Source of the DNA: an uncultured Bacteroidales bacterium
GTDB lineage: Bacteria; Bacteroidota; Bacteroidia; Bacteroidales; Paludibacteraceae
Reading direction: 5' to 3'
Length of the DNA: 64,000 nucleotides
Assembly (NCBI GenBank): GCA_946616535.1
Contig: CAMOJA010000003.1
Coordinates: 1-64,000 of the forward strand
The number at the start of each line of letters is the position of its first letter. Within the stretch, counting starts at the first letter, position 1. Positions 54,193 to 64,000 of this stretch are shown here, piece by piece. A program made the translations under genes and the position numbers. The notes beneath the pieces were generated by a model. The model was given only the letters and a program-made list of their open reading frames with translations. It was not told the origin of the DNA and searched no databases.

Positions 54193-55404
54193 ATGCTACC
54201 ATACATCCTATTCATATTGCTGACGTTTTGTCTTTCCGTGTTTTACGATAGACAAGCAGAATATACCCGTACTAAAAAAGCATGGTACACCATCGTGGGC
54301 ATTTATCTGGTATTGCTGGCAGGCTTTCGTAACGGAGTCGGCGGAGATACACAGTTATATATGGCATCTTTCGAGTACGTACCATCTACATGGGGAGAGT
54401 TGAATGAGTTTATATCCGATGAATTAACAGAATCCGGCTACATGCCGGGATGGTCTATACTTGTTTTTCTATGCAAACGATGGTTCGACTCTTTCTATGC
54501 CGTGCAACTTGCACAAGCCCTTATTGTCAATATTGGCATTCTTTATCTTTTTCGGCAATACACGACACACATTTTCTTGTGCACTTTGCTATATGGTGTA
54601 AGCTACGTATTTTTCCTGTTTAACATGGAAGTAATGCGTGAAGCGATTGCCGTTGTGCTATGCGGTATAGGTATGCATAGTTACCTGAGAGGCAACAAAT
54701 GGAAATTCTACCTCTTAGTAGCCATTTCAATTCTTTTTCATATCTCAGCGTTGGTAGTACTACTCTTCCCTTTTGTACGGTTCAAACAAATCAATTTCAA
54801 AACAATGGTATTGGCTTTTGTAGCCGCTTTATCCCTTTTCTTACTTAGTGATGTGGTGGTGAACTATCTGCCGTCCATGTTAGGAACAGCAGCAAACCGT
54901 ACTATTGAAAAGATCTTTTTGTATTCGGAGATAACGCTTAACCTGTTCGGCTTCTTGGAAAACGCCATCAGATATCTGGTAATAAATGCAGGTATCGTAT
55001 TTTTTGCACAATGGAGTATAGGTGAAGATGAACAGAGACAGAAAGACTACACAAAATATATGAGTTTCTACCTGATCATTACCGTACTTATTTGCGGTTT
55101 TATAGGTTTTTCCCGTTTCAGGAACTATACCTTGATTTTCTTCCTGATTATGCTGACGGAGTTTATCTACCACTATAAATCGCAGTTATACACCAACGCC
55201 ATCTTCAAACTCATTGTATTGGCGGGTTTTGTCTTCTATACCGGTCAATACTATATGACCTATTACCCGGGCTGTAATGGATATAAGTATGAGTTTTACT
55301 ATCCATACACCTCCATATTAGATGAGACTGTAGATACCTCCAAAAGGGAAGGCATGCACGAAGAAGCCAATGTCAAAGTTGATTATTCCCGCCAAAAGAA
55401 CTGA
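54193..55404 (+). CDS. EpsG/Wzy-like polysaccharide polymerase
   Basis: A 403-residue protein with about ten membrane helices and the N-terminal FRNGVGGDTQLYMASFEYV segment typical of EpsG-family polymerases. It probably joins repeat units in the periplasm. It starts directly after the epimerase stop. A frequent pattern for polymerases is low conservation, so the call rests on topology, this motif and context. Confidence 0.8.
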   Translation: MLPYILFILLTFCLSVFYDRQAEYTRTKKAWYTIVGIYLVLLAGFRNGVGGDTQLYMASFEYVPSTWGELNEFISDELTESGYMPGWSILVFLCKRWFDSFYAVQLAQALIVNIGILYLFRQYTTHIFLCTLLYGVSYVFFLFNMEVMREAIAVVLCGIGMHSYLRGNKWKFYLLVAISILFHISALVVLLFPFVRFKQINFKTMVLAFVAALSLFLLSDVVVNYLPSMLGTAANRTIEKIFLYSEITLNLFGFLENAIRYLVINAGIVFFAQWSIGEDEQRQKDYTKYMSFYLIITVLICGFIGFSRFRNYTLIFFLIMLTEFIYHYKSQLYTNAIFKLIVLAGFVFYTGQYYMTYYPGCNGYKYEFYYPYTSILDETVDTSKREGMHEEANVKVDYSRQKN

Positions 55405-55410
55405 TAGTCT

Positions 55411-56949
55411 ATGAGCCGAGAACAACACATAGTATCTGATCAACGGATCGCAAAGAACGCGCTACTTTTGTATGCACGAACTTTCATCGTGTTGTGTATC
55501 TCGCTATATATTTCTCGGTTGGTTTTAGAGACTTTGGGCGCGGTAAATGTGGGCATCTATAATGTAGTGGCCGGCATTGTAACGCTAATGGCATTCTTCC
55601 AAACAGCACTTATCAAGTCCACCGGCCGCTTTATCACATATGACCTCGGAGCAGAGAAAACTACGGAACAAAAACGTAGCACTTTTGCTGCCTGTCTCGG
55701 CATACATGGTTGGATTGCGTTGATCCTGATACTCTTAGGCGAAACAGTTGGTTTATGGATTTTCCATAACTATACGGTTATTCCTGCTGAACGGCTTGTC
55801 GCAGCTAAGATCATCTATCAGCTGGCATTATTCACATTCTGCATACAAATGCTGAGTGTTCCGTATTCCGCAGCCATCGTCGCGCACGAAAAGATGTCCG
55901 TTTATGCGGTAATTTCCATTATTGAAGCTGTGCTACGTTTGGTCGGAGTAATGATTATTCCTTTTATTCCTACAGATGCGCTCATCCTCTATGGTGTGGT
56001 AGTAGCTTTGGTAGCTATGGTTTCTATTACCATGAATATGGCGTACGTCCTATCCAAAATGCAAGAATATCGAACAGGACCATCGTGGGAGAAAGAATTA
56101 AGCACACGCATTCTTGCATTCTCCGGATGGACAATGTTAGGAAGTGCCACCAATACCGGAACGCAACAGGGAGTGGCATTATTGTTCAACAATTTTGTGT
56201 CCCTCATAGCGAACGCAGCTTTGGGCTTTGCCAACCAGGTCAACGCGGCTCTTGCGCAGTTTGTGAATAGTTTTACGACTGCGTTTAATCCGCAAGTAAT
56301 CAAACTATGCGCGGCAAAGGATTATGACGCTTTACACCGGTTAATGACCATGGCTTCCAAGATCTCTTTTGTCCTTGCGTATATCATGGCATTGCCGTTA
56401 ATCGTCAATATGGATTATCTGCTCCATTTATGGCTTGGCAACGTGCCGCAATATACTACCGAGTTTTGCCAATTAATCCTTGTATGTACCGTTATAGACG
56501 CAACTACCGGCGTGTACAATACCGCCATTACGGCAACCGGGCAGATACGAAATTACCAGATTGCCATCTCCCTCTCCTTCACATTGGATCTGCTCCTCGC
56601 TTTCCTGCTTTTGAAAGCACAGATTCATCCGGCATTAGTCTTTGGAAGCCGTATTCTTACCCGCGGACTATTAAATATGGGTATTGGATTGTACTATACA
56701 CACAGCCTAATTGCCTTTGATATAAAACGATATACATTACAGGCTTTAGTTCCTATTATGCTTGTCTTGCTTATAACGATTCCCGTCAATTACGGATTAA
56801 GACTTTGTTTCGATGCACTACCGCTCTTATTGGTCAGCACTATTGCTGATTGCATATTAATTATTGCTTTGAGTTATATGATTATACTCAATTCTTCCGA
56901 GCGAACGACATTAACGAATACGATAAAACAGAAACTGCATGTTGCTTGA
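55411..56949 (+). CDS. Wzx-like flippase (MOP superfamily)
   Basis: A 512-residue protein with about 12-14 membrane helices (SRLVLETLGAVNVGIYNVVAGIVTLMAF, AIVAHEKMSVYAVISIIEAVLRL). This pattern is that of polysaccharide-transporting flippases, which move lipid-linked units across the inner membrane. Its end overlaps the next gene by 11 nt. Confidence 0.87.
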   Translation: MSREQHIVSDQRIAKNALLLYARTFIVLCISLYISRLVLETLGAVNVGIYNVVAGIVTLMAFFQTALIKSTGRFITYDLGAEKTTEQKRSTFAACLGIHGWIALILILLGETVGLWIFHNYTVIPAERLVAAKIIYQLALFTFCIQMLSVPYSAAIVAHEKMSVYAVISIIEAVLRLVGVMIIPFIPTDALILYGVVVALVAMVSITMNMAYVLSKMQEYRTGPSWEKELSTRILAFSGWTMLGSATNTGTQQGVALLFNNFVSLIANAALGFANQVNAALAQFVNSFTTAFNPQVIKLCAAKDYDALHRLMTMASKISFVLAYIMALPLIVNMDYLLHLWLGNVPQYTTEFCQLILVCTVIDATTGVYNTAITATGQIRNYQIAISLSFTLDLLLAFLLLKAQIHPALVFGSRILTRGLLNMGIGLYYTHSLIAFDIKRYTLQALVPIMLVLLITIPVNYGLRLCFDALPLLLVSTIADCILIIALSYMIILNSSERTTLTNTIKQKLHVA

Positions 56950-57937
56950 TACGAAATATAACTATGTAATCTTCGGCTCCGACGGCTACTACGATGTGGG
57001 ATATGCCGATCTCAAGGCATGCCCGAACGTATTGTATCTGAGCCATTACATGCAAACCGTTCGCAATCCCTTAATACGTTTGGTAACGCGATTGACTTTT
57101 TCTCATAAAGTGAACCGTATTGTTCACTATCCTTTCAGCCGTTTTACGTTCAAGCGTTTGCTTTCACTGCCTTTCAAGGACAACAAGCCCCTTTGTTTCC
57201 TCTATTTTGGCAATGTCTATTGGTGTACTGCTTTTCTTGTTGAACTGCCTTATTTTGACTACCTCAAGCAACGCTATCCCGATGCTAAATTCGGCATGTA
57301 CTTGCAAGACATTGTAGCCCGTAATCCACATTTGGATATGCCGCGTATTAAACAACAGTTTGATTTTGTACTCAGTTATGACAAGGGAGATTGTGAGAAA
57401 TACGGACTAACCTATTACCCCACTCCTTATTCGGCATATCCGATACCGACCAACAACGACATATCCAAAAGTGATATCTATTTTTGCGGAAACGGCAAAA
57501 AGCGTTACCCGCTTATTCATGACATATATCAACAATGCACTCTGAAAGGACTGCGATGTGATTTTTACATTTCCGGCATGCCGTCTTACGCAGAAAAGAT
57601 CGAAGGAATACACTATACTTCATTGACATATCTTGAAAATCTGCAACACGCGGTGCAATCCAAGTGTATTCTGGAAATCATGCAGGAAGGAGCGGATGGT
57701 TACACCCCTCGCTTATGGGAAAGCCTGTTGTACAACAAACATTTATTGACTAACAACAAGAGTATTCTTTCCTCGCCTTATTATAGACAGGCATACATCC
57801 ATCAGGTTGATGAGGAATTAAATACCATAACCGAATGGATCCATCAACCGGTGGAACCTATTACAGAACAACAACGGGAAGAATTATCACCCAAATCACT
57901 CATCCGCTTTATAGATAAAATCATTACAACGCATTGA
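56939..57937 (+). CDS. Putative glycosyltransferase, GT-B-like
   Basis: A 332-residue soluble protein in the polysaccharide cluster. It has no clear GT motif at the start, but ILEIMQEGADGYTPRLWESLLYNKHLLTNN near residue 240 resembles the donor-binding region of LPS-type GT-B enzymes. Only tentatively a transferase. Confidence 0.65.
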   Translation: MLLDTKYNYVIFGSDGYYDVGYADLKACPNVLYLSHYMQTVRNPLIRLVTRLTFSHKVNRIVHYPFSRFTFKRLLSLPFKDNKPLCFLYFGNVYWCTAFLVELPYFDYLKQRYPDAKFGMYLQDIVARNPHLDMPRIKQQFDFVLSYDKGDCEKYGLTYYPTPYSAYPIPTNNDISKSDIYFCGNGKKRYPLIHDIYQQCTLKGLRCDFYISGMPSYAEKIEGIHYTSLTYLENLQHAVQSKCILEIMQEGADGYTPRLWESLLYNKHLLTNNKSILSSPYYRQAYIHQVDEELNTITEWIHQPVEPITEQQREELSPKSLIRFIDKIITTH

Positions 57938-57938
57938 T

Positions 57939-59045
57939 ATGAATATCGCTATTATCACTACAAATATGGGTTACGGCGGAGCAGAGAAACAAGTATGTTT
58001 CTTGGCAAATGGCTTGGTAGAACGAGGCCATTCTGTCGTCGTGATTAATATGAATGTATATGGTTCGTTCCTCCGCGAGCATACTCAAGCTTACGATGAA
58101 CGGGTAGCTATTCATACCTTGCACACCCATCTCCCCTCGCCTTTTGTCAATATCGAATGGATTGTCCAAACGAAACGCATCTTGCAAAAGACCCAAAGAG
58201 AGATTGTAATCGGTTTTACCTATACTCCTAATTATCTCGCTGAGATATGCGGCAAAATACTGCATATTCCTTCTGTCATTTCTGAACGAGGCAATCCGTT
58301 TGTAACCATACCCCATACATGGTCATACCGCTTACGTTTAGGATGGATTAACAAAGCCGATGGCGGAGTATTCCAAACGGAAGGAGCAAAGGCATATTAT
58401 GCACAAACTCTGCAACAAAAAAGTATTGTTATCCCGAATCCTATTGTCCGACCACAAGACATAGCGCCTATACAATATAATCCGAACAATAAATTGGTCA
58501 TATCTATAGGACGCTTTGATAACAATGAGCAGAAACGGTATGATATCTTATTGCAAAGTTTTGCTCGTTTTCATGCGCTTCATCCTGATTATAAACTACT
58601 GCTATACGGCAGCGGACCTTTGGAAGATCAACTCAAGCAATGGGCAAAAGAACTGTCTATTGAAAACAGCATTGCATGGAAAGGAGTAACCTCCTCCAGT
58701 ATGAGAATGATGGCTCAGACAGGAGGAATATTTTTGATTACATCGGACAGCGAAGGAATCTCCAATGCCTTACTCGAAGCGATGGCAGTGGGTATGCCTG
58801 TTGTATCTACCGATCATAACCCGGGAGGTGCACGACTACTGATCTCAGACCACGAAAACGGATTATTAGCCCCCATGGCGGATGTCGAAAAACTATGCCA
58901 AGCTTTAAGCGAGTACGCAGAGCATCCTGAGTTGGCGGAGAAATGCGGAAAGAAGGCGCAAGAGGTACTAATCCGCTTTGCGCCTGAGAAATTACTCAAT
59001 CAATGGAATGAATATCTACACACCATCATAGCAAAAAAGAAATGA
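57939..59045 (+). CDS. Glycosyltransferase family 4
   Basis: A 368-residue GT4 enzyme with MGYGGAEKQV near the start, SIGRFDNNEQKRYDILLQSFARF and the donor site SDSEGISNALLEAMAVGMPVVSTD containing the E-x7-E motif. It retains the anomeric configuration; sugar unknown. It overlaps the next gene by 4 nt. Confidence 0.9.
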   Translation: MNIAIITTNMGYGGAEKQVCFLANGLVERGHSVVVINMNVYGSFLREHTQAYDERVAIHTLHTHLPSPFVNIEWIVQTKRILQKTQREIVIGFTYTPNYLAEICGKILHIPSVISERGNPFVTIPHTWSYRLRLGWINKADGGVFQTEGAKAYYAQTLQQKSIVIPNPIVRPQDIAPIQYNPNNKLVISIGRFDNNEQKRYDILLQSFARFHALHPDYKLLLYGSGPLEDQLKQWAKELSIENSIAWKGVTSSSMRMMAQTGGIFLITSDSEGISNALLEAMAVGMPVVSTDHNPGGARLLISDHENGLLAPMADVEKLCQALSEYAEHPELAEKCGKKAQEVLIRFAPEKLLNQWNEYLHTIIAKKK

Positions 59046-60007
59046 GTCAAATACGCTTATCCGTCATAGTGCCTGTTTTCCGCGTTGAGAAATATCTCGA
59101 CACGTGCGTCATGAGCCTTCTTCACCAGGATCTGAACGCAGACGAGTATGAAATCATCTTGGTAGATGACGGCTCGGACGACACATGCCCGCAGAAATGC
59201 GATGAGTACGCCGCCAAACATAAGCAGATAGTTGTTATTCACCAGCCTAACAAGGGTCAATCGACTGCACGTAATGCTGGGATAAAGGCGGCAAAAGGGG
59301 AATATGTCTGTTTTGTTGATTCAGATGACTATGTAGAGCCGAATACCTATTCGTCATTGGTGTGTCAAGCTCAAAAAGAGCAACTGGATGCCTTGGCATT
59401 TCGCTTACAATTAGTGTTCGATAAGAAGCAACAACCCATTGAAACATTTACCGGAAATATACAATCTGCATGTACTGGTGAAGAGTTTATCAATAACTCT
59501 TTAAGCGTCCATTGCTTCCCTGTCATCTATCTTATTCGTCGCAATCTTTTGATAGAAAACAACCTGTTCTTCAAAGAAGGGATATTCTATGAAGATGTGG
59601 AATGGTTACCGCGTTTCCTTTATTCCGCAAAACGGGTGATGACTTCCGATAAGATGGTTTACAACTATGTCCAGCGTGCAAACTCTACAACCCATCCGAC
59701 AACCCAAGAGCGATGGAAACGACTCATCGCAGATAATATAACAGTACTTAGACAAAATACCGCATTGCTCCAAACGGTCTCTAATCCTATTTGGTTGCAT
59801 GCGATGAACGCATCCATCATCACCTCTATACTAACTATCGTATCAAAGCATTTCTACGCCGAGCGTCAATCGTACATAGCTTCGATACGGGAGATATATC
59901 CTTACCCGCTGCAAGGCAAAGCCAATTTTCCTTTTGCAGAGAATATCAAGATAAGAATTACTCGTCTCTCACCACAATTATATTGCTTTTTAAGACGTTA
60001 CTTATGA
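59042..60007 (+). CDS. Glycosyltransferase family 2
   Basis: A 321-residue GT-A enzyme. LSVIVPVFRVEKYLDTCVMSLLHQ, EIILVDDGSDDTC and YVCFVDSDDYVEPN (the DxD-type SDD) are clear. The stop overlaps the next gene (ATGA). Confidence 0.93.
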   Translation: MSQIRLSVIVPVFRVEKYLDTCVMSLLHQDLNADEYEIILVDDGSDDTCPQKCDEYAAKHKQIVVIHQPNKGQSTARNAGIKAAKGEYVCFVDSDDYVEPNTYSSLVCQAQKEQLDALAFRLQLVFDKKQQPIETFTGNIQSACTGEEFINNSLSVHCFPVIYLIRRNLLIENNLFFKEGIFYEDVEWLPRFLYSAKRVMTSDKMVYNYVQRANSTTHPTTQERWKRLIADNITVLRQNTALLQTVSNPIWLHAMNASIITSILTIVSKHFYAERQSYIASIREIYPYPLQGKANFPFAENIKIRITRLSPQLYCFLRRYL

Positions 60008-60747
60008 TACCTAAAATAATACATTATTGTTGGTTTGGCGGCAACCCTTTGCCCGAAGACGCGAAGCGATGTATCGCCTCGTGGAAGCATTATATGCCCG
60101 ATTACGAAATCAAGGAATGGAACGAAAGCAATTTTGATATCCGTTGCAATACATACTGCGAACAAGCATATCAAGCTAAGAAATATGCCTTCGTAAGCGA
60201 TTATGCCCGTTTATGGATCCTGTATCAAGAAGGCGGCATCTATTTCGACACCGACGTAGAAGTGATAAAACCGCTCGATGATATCATCGCCAAAGGCGCA
60301 TTTATGGGGTGTGAGACATCGCCGACCAAGGACAATCAGATCATCACCGTCAATCCCGGTTTAGGTTTAGGAGTAGAGCCGAAGCACCCTGTCTATAAGG
60401 AACTGCTGGACTTGTACGACAAACGCTCCTTTATCTTGAGCGACGGCTCTATGGATCTCAAAACCATCGTCACTACAACGACAGAAGTGCTGTTTGAACA
60501 TGGATTGCAAATCAGCAACGAGATCCAACAAATAGACGGTATTTCCATCTATCCGAAAGACTATTTCTGCCCTATTGGTATCGACGGCAAAATGGAAATG
60601 ACAGAACGTACCCATACGATCCATCATTATGCACAATCTTGGATGCCCGCGTCGCATATCTGGCTGCGCAAGATGATACTCTGTCTTGGAGGATGGCGTC
60701 TGAAACGATTGGTTTCCAAGGTTTATAACGTAATAAAGAGACACTAA
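60004..60747 (+). CDS. Glycosyltransferase with DXD motif (GT32-like)
   Basis: A 247-residue protein. MIPKIIHYCWFGGNPLPEDAKRCIASWKHYMPDYEIKEWNE and AFVSDYARLWILYQEGGIYFDTDVEV with the DTD motif mark the family. The start at 60004 overlaps the upstream stop; an in-frame Met far upstream lies inside the GT2 gene and is rejected. Confidence 0.93.
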   Translation: MIPKIIHYCWFGGNPLPEDAKRCIASWKHYMPDYEIKEWNESNFDIRCNTYCEQAYQAKKYAFVSDYARLWILYQEGGIYFDTDVEVIKPLDDIIAKGAFMGCETSPTKDNQIITVNPGLGLGVEPKHPVYKELLDLYDKRSFILSDGSMDLKTIVTTTTEVLFEHGLQISNEIQQIDGISIYPKDYFCPIGIDGKMEMTERTHTIHHYAQSWMPASHIWLRKMILCLGGWRLKRLVSKVYNVIKRH

Positions 60748-60748
60748 G

Positions 60749-61870
60749 ATGAATATACTGCACGTCATAAATATTAGCTTTGTGTTGCGTCATTTCATTG
60801 GTGACCAATTCTTCTATTTCCCGCCCAAGGGATATAAATTGTTTGTTGCCTGTTCTCCGGATGAAGGACTACCCAAAATGGCGGAATACTATCATTTCGA
60901 ATATCTGGCAACACCTGTAGCGCGCAAAATATCCATCATCAGTGACTTCAAATCGATATTTCGTCTTTGTCGGTATATTCGCCAAAACCACATTGACATC
61001 GTAGAAGGTCACTCGCCCAAAGGTGCATTATTAGGTATGATTGCGGCTAAATTATGCGGTGTGCCAAAACGCATCTATTTCCGGCATGGACTTGTTTACG
61101 AAACGAGCCACGGACTCAAACGAAAGCTACTAATCTGGATTGACAGATTGACATCGGCTTGCGCCACAAAGGTCGTATGTGTGAGTAACTCACTCATGCA
61201 GAAAAGTCTCCGTGACCACTTATGCCCTGCCGATAAGCAAGTACTCTTAGGAAATGGCACCTGTGGCGGTATAGATACACAGAAAAAATATAACCCTACA
61301 TTGATCGATCCCCAAAAGCTAGCATCCTATCGCGAACAATATGGGTTAAGCGAAAGTGATTTTGTCATCGGCTATACCGGTCGTCTCGTTCGGGATAAAG
61401 GGATTATAGAGTTAATAGACGCATTTGACCGTTTACCCGAAGAACTACATGCCAAATTGCTCTTGGTGGGCATGTTTGAAGAGAGAGATGCCTTGCCTGC
61501 GTCTATTCAAGAGCGAATTCGCAATGACCAACATATCATTTTTGCCGGATTGATAGATAAGGATATGGAGTATTTTTATGCGATGATGAATATTTATGTC
61601 TTAGCATCCTATCGCGAAGGTTTTCCGATTGGAGCACTCGAGGCACAATCCATGCAAAAGCCCGTTATTACTACCAAAGAAACCGGATGTATTGATGCGA
61701 TTAAGGACGGCATAACGGGATTATACACGACGCATGAACCAGCGGATATTGCTAAGCAGATAAGAATAGCTCACGACCATCCGGAAATGGGAATCAATGG
61801 ACGAAAATGGGTCGCTGAGCATTTTGACCATACAGTGATTTGGAAATATATAGAAGAATTATATCATTAA
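60749..61870 (+). CDS. Glycosyltransferase family 4
   Basis: A 373-residue GT4 enzyme with EGHSPKGALLGMIAAKLCGVPKRIYFRHG, GYTGRLVRDKGIIELIDAF and SYREGFPIGALEAQSMQKPVITT (E-x7-E). It resembles the PglA/WbnK group. Sugar unknown. Confidence 0.9.
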   Translation: MNILHVINISFVLRHFIGDQFFYFPPKGYKLFVACSPDEGLPKMAEYYHFEYLATPVARKISIISDFKSIFRLCRYIRQNHIDIVEGHSPKGALLGMIAAKLCGVPKRIYFRHGLVYETSHGLKRKLLIWIDRLTSACATKVVCVSNSLMQKSLRDHLCPADKQVLLGNGTCGGIDTQKKYNPTLIDPQKLASYREQYGLSESDFVIGYTGRLVRDKGIIELIDAFDRLPEELHAKLLLVGMFEERDALPASIQERIRNDQHIIFAGLIDKDMEYFYAMMNIYVLASYREGFPIGALEAQSMQKPVITTKETGCIDAIKDGITGLYTTHEPADIAKQIRIAHDHPEMGINGRKWVAEHFDHTVIWKYIEELYH

Positions 61871-61874
61871 AACT

Positions 61875-62726
61875 ATGAATATACTGATTACAGGAGCCGG
61901 AAGCTATGTCGGAACAAGTGTTGAGCGGTGGATTAAGAACCACAGCAACCACCGCGTTGATACATTAGACATGCTTAAAGATACATGGAGAGACACCGAT
62001 TTCTCCCAATACGATGTTGTGTATCATGTAGCCGGTATTGCTCACGTGAATGCGAAAGCAAGCATGGAGGCATTGTACTATAAGGTAAATCGGGATTTGA
62101 CGATTGAGGTCGCACAAAAAGCCAAAGAAGCCGGCGTGAAGCAATTTATCTTCATGAGCAGTATGATTGTTTTTCACGAAAGCCAATCGCTTATACCGGA
62201 AATGATTACGTCGGATACGAAACCCTGTCCGAACGGCTTTTACGGAGATAGCAAACTGCAAGCGGAGAAAGGCTTGCATGAGTTAGAGTGTGACACCTTC
62301 AAAGTGTGTATTCTGCGTCCGCCTATGATTTACGGACCTAACTCCAAAGGCAATTTCCCGAGGCTGATCAAGTTGGCGGCAAAGACTCCTTTATTCCCCG
62401 ACTTCCACAACCAGCGCAGTATGCTCTATATCGATAACCTTGCGGAATTTGTGCTGCAAGCCATGAATCGCCAATTAGCCGGCACGTTCTATCCGCAAAA
62501 CCGCGAATTGAGCGACACAGTGGAGATTATTCGCTATTTTGCCAAAGCACAACACCACCACGTGTATTTCGCAAAATGGCTGAACCCGTTTGTACGCATC
62601 GCCAGCCATTTCCTGCAGCCGATCAACAAGATGTTCGGCACGTATTACTACGCGCCAGAAATGAGCAAAATAGATTTTGATTACCAACTCGTAAGTTTTG
62701 AAGAATCATTAAAACATATATTATAA
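61875..62726 (+). CDS. NAD-dependent epimerase/dehydratase
   Basis: A 283-residue extended SDR with TGAGSYVGTSVERW (an unusual Ser in the GxxGxxG motif), SSMIVF and YGDSK. It is a short type as found before WecA-like genes. It probably reduces or epimerises a nucleotide sugar. Its stop overlaps the next start by 1 nt. Confidence 0.83.
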   Translation: MNILITGAGSYVGTSVERWIKNHSNHRVDTLDMLKDTWRDTDFSQYDVVYHVAGIAHVNAKASMEALYYKVNRDLTIEVAQKAKEAGVKQFIFMSSMIVFHESQSLIPEMITSDTKPCPNGFYGDSKLQAEKGLHELECDTFKVCILRPPMIYGPNSKGNFPRLIKLAAKTPLFPDFHNQRSMLYIDNLAEFVLQAMNRQLAGTFYPQNRELSDTVEIIRYFAKAQHHHVYFAKWLNPFVRIASHFLQPINKMFGTYYYAPEMSKIDFDYQLVSFEESLKHIL

Positions 62727-63715
62727 TGCCCATATACTGCACATATATCATCATAGCGGCTTTGCTCTTGATTTTAGAGTTAGTCTATTTCCGCATTGCA
62801 GACCGGTTCAATATAGTCGATCGACCTAATGAGCGATCTTCGCATAATAGTATTGTCATCCGTGGAGGAGGAATAATCTTTTTGCTGGCTGCATGGATAT
62901 GGAGCGCATTCTTTGGATTTAACTATCCTTGGTTCCTCGCAGGACTGACTATCGTTTGCGGCATCAGCCTTTGGGACGATATCCATTCCCTGCCCGATTC
63001 GGTACGGCTTATCGCTCAATTTACAGCCATGTTCATGATGTTTGCGGATTTAGGGATGATTAACTTGGAGAACTGGTGGATGATTGCCCCGGCGCTGATT
63101 GTTTGCGTGGGGATCATCAATGCCTATAATTTCATGGATGGAATCAATGGCATTACAAGCGGCTATTCGCTAACGGTGCTTTTGCCGCTTATTGTCCTCA
63201 ATCATTCGATACATTTCATTGAGATGTCCTATCTGATCGTAGCGGCGATTGCGTGCGTGGTATTCAGTTATTTCAATTTCCGCCCGAAAGGAAAAGCCAA
63301 ATGCTTTGCCGGAGATGTCGGCAGTATAGGTATTGCTTTCATCGTACTACTCCCTCTCGGCAAACTAATCCTACAAACAGGTGACCTGACATATATCCTT
63401 CTGCTTGTAGTATATGGTGTGGATACTATCCTAACTATTTGTCATCGTATTATGCTGCATGAGAACTTGGGACAAGCTCATCGAAAACATGCATTCCAAA
63501 TCATGGCAAATGAGTTAAAGATACCGCATGAGGTTGTTTCTCTTGGATATATGATTCTTCAACTAATCATCTCATTGGGACTAATCTATCTCAGCAGAAT
63601 GCATTGGGTTTACTTCTTGGTGGCTGTTATTATTTTATGCATAGCCTACCTGCTATTCATGAAAAGATATTATCACCTTCATGCTCAATACTTACAAAGC
63701 ATTGAAAAAAAATAA
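62726..63715 (+). CDS. WecA/MraY-like undecaprenyl-phosphate sugar-1-phosphate transferase
   Basis: A 329-residue protein with about ten helices. DRPNERSSHNSIVIRGGGI, GISLWDDIHSLPDSVR, NAYNFMDGINGI (the catalytic Asp region), FNFRPKGKAKCFAGDVGS and LGQAHRKHAFQ are typical of this family. It likely starts assembly of the lipid-linked repeat unit. Confidence 0.93.
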   Translation: MPIYCTYIIIAALLLILELVYFRIADRFNIVDRPNERSSHNSIVIRGGGIIFLLAAWIWSAFFGFNYPWFLAGLTIVCGISLWDDIHSLPDSVRLIAQFTAMFMMFADLGMINLENWWMIAPALIVCVGIINAYNFMDGINGITSGYSLTVLLPLIVLNHSIHFIEMSYLIVAAIACVVFSYFNFRPKGKAKCFAGDVGSIGIAFIVLLPLGKLILQTGDLTYILLLVVYGVDTILTICHRIMLHENLGQAHRKHAFQIMANELKIPHEVVSLGYMILQLIISLGLIYLSRMHWVYFLVAVIILCIAYLLFMKRYYHLHAQYLQSIEKK

Positions 63716-63721
63716 TAATTT

Positions 63722-64000
63722 ATGATCATCACTACTGAATTATTAGATCAGCTCAGCGCACAGGCGAAAAAGACGCCCCGATTAAGGATCAATTATGATC
63801 TGCGCAATTCGTCGAACGACCAAAGCCAGCGGATGCTCAATGCATTACAACCGGGTACCGTTCTGCCTATTCATCGGCATACTGATTCCTCGGAAATCGT
63901 CACCATCGTTCGAGGTGCTATTCGTGAGTATTTCTACGATGAAGAAGGAAAATGTACGGAAACCATCGAACTACGCCCAGGTTGCTCCGTCCCCTTACTC
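63722..64000 (+). CDS. WbuC-family cupin, N-terminal part
   Basis: The frame runs to the window edge (93 residues). MIITTELLDQLSAQAKKTPRLRINYDLRNSSNDQSQRMLNALQPGTVLPIHRHTDSSEIVTIVRGAI contains the cupin metal ligands HRH and E as in WbuC proteins, which end O-antigen clusters. The function of WbuC is not settled. Confidence 0.85.
   Translation, partial: MIITTELLDQLSAQAKKTPRLRINYDLRNSSNDQSQRMLNALQPGTVLPIHRHTDSSEIVTIVRGAIREYFYDEEGKCTETIELRPGCSVPLL

Overview
The window looks like a chromosomal segment of a Bacteroidales (phylum Bacteroidota) bacterium. Gene content fits: DUF2764 inside a V-type ATPase operon, a DUF2723 glycosyltransferase, a WbuC cupin at the end of a surface-polysaccharide cluster, and a Bacteroidota type II-C Cas9. 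At least 16 promoters carry the Bacteroidota architecture TTTG or CTTG, 19-20 nt, then TAnnTTTG. No tRNA or rRNA gene was seen.

Layout. 1-4.2 kb: tail of a PIN-domain toxin, then a convergent type IIG restriction-modification gene with an uncharacterised companion. 4.3-12.5 kb: a minus-strand operon of a conserved small protein, a membrane-anchored Ser/Thr kinase and free-Met-(R)-sulfoxide reductase; lipoproteins; a secreted protein; a HAD phosphatase, an SDR, a GH53 galactanase and FabD. 12.5-19.9 kb: V-type ATPase operon (E, DUF2764, A, B, D, I, K) whose K subunit keeps the five Na+-site residues of Enterococcus hirae NtpK. 20-31.6 kb: housekeeping genes (RecR, a RelA/SpoT homologue without HD and ACT domains, RsmD, ManA, GalE, a sugar nucleotidyltransferase, YitT, aspartokinase, RibH, a TPR protein).

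31.6-40.7 kb is the accessory core: a type II-C CRISPR-Cas locus with an unusual layout. tracrRNA and cas2 are divergent on the left. A 46-bp-repeat array (13 full repeats, 13 spacers, one truncated repeat) follows. A convergent operon cas9-cas1-orf152 lies on the right. orf152 starts 1 nt after the cas1 stop and encodes an unrecognised 152-aa protein with a loose resemblance to PBECR/EndoU-like nucleases. Facing it, between array and orf152, a strong promoter should drive a structured RNA that runs antisense into the orf152 3' end. Upstream of cas9 is a KilA-N gene flanked by 28-29 bp direct repeats; its promoter shares a 20-bp palindromic core with the cas9 promoter. Next to it is a 229-bp segment closed by a 15-bp inverted repeat.

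40.7-51 kb: outer-membrane proteins, TrpS, an Lrp-family regulator, an O-methyltransferase, a thioesterase, a COG0523 metallochaperone and a DUF2723 protein. 51-64 kb: a plus-strand O-antigen/capsule cluster (two nucleotide-sugar dehydrogenases, epimerases, Wzy-like and Wzx-like membrane proteins, five glycosyltransferases, a WecA-like initiating enzyme, WbuC cupin), running off the right edge.

A second theme is families of short degenerate direct repeats. Some sit between operon genes and some have been read in frame into proteins (GNAT, O-methyltransferase, the kinase partner, signal sequence of an outer-membrane protein).
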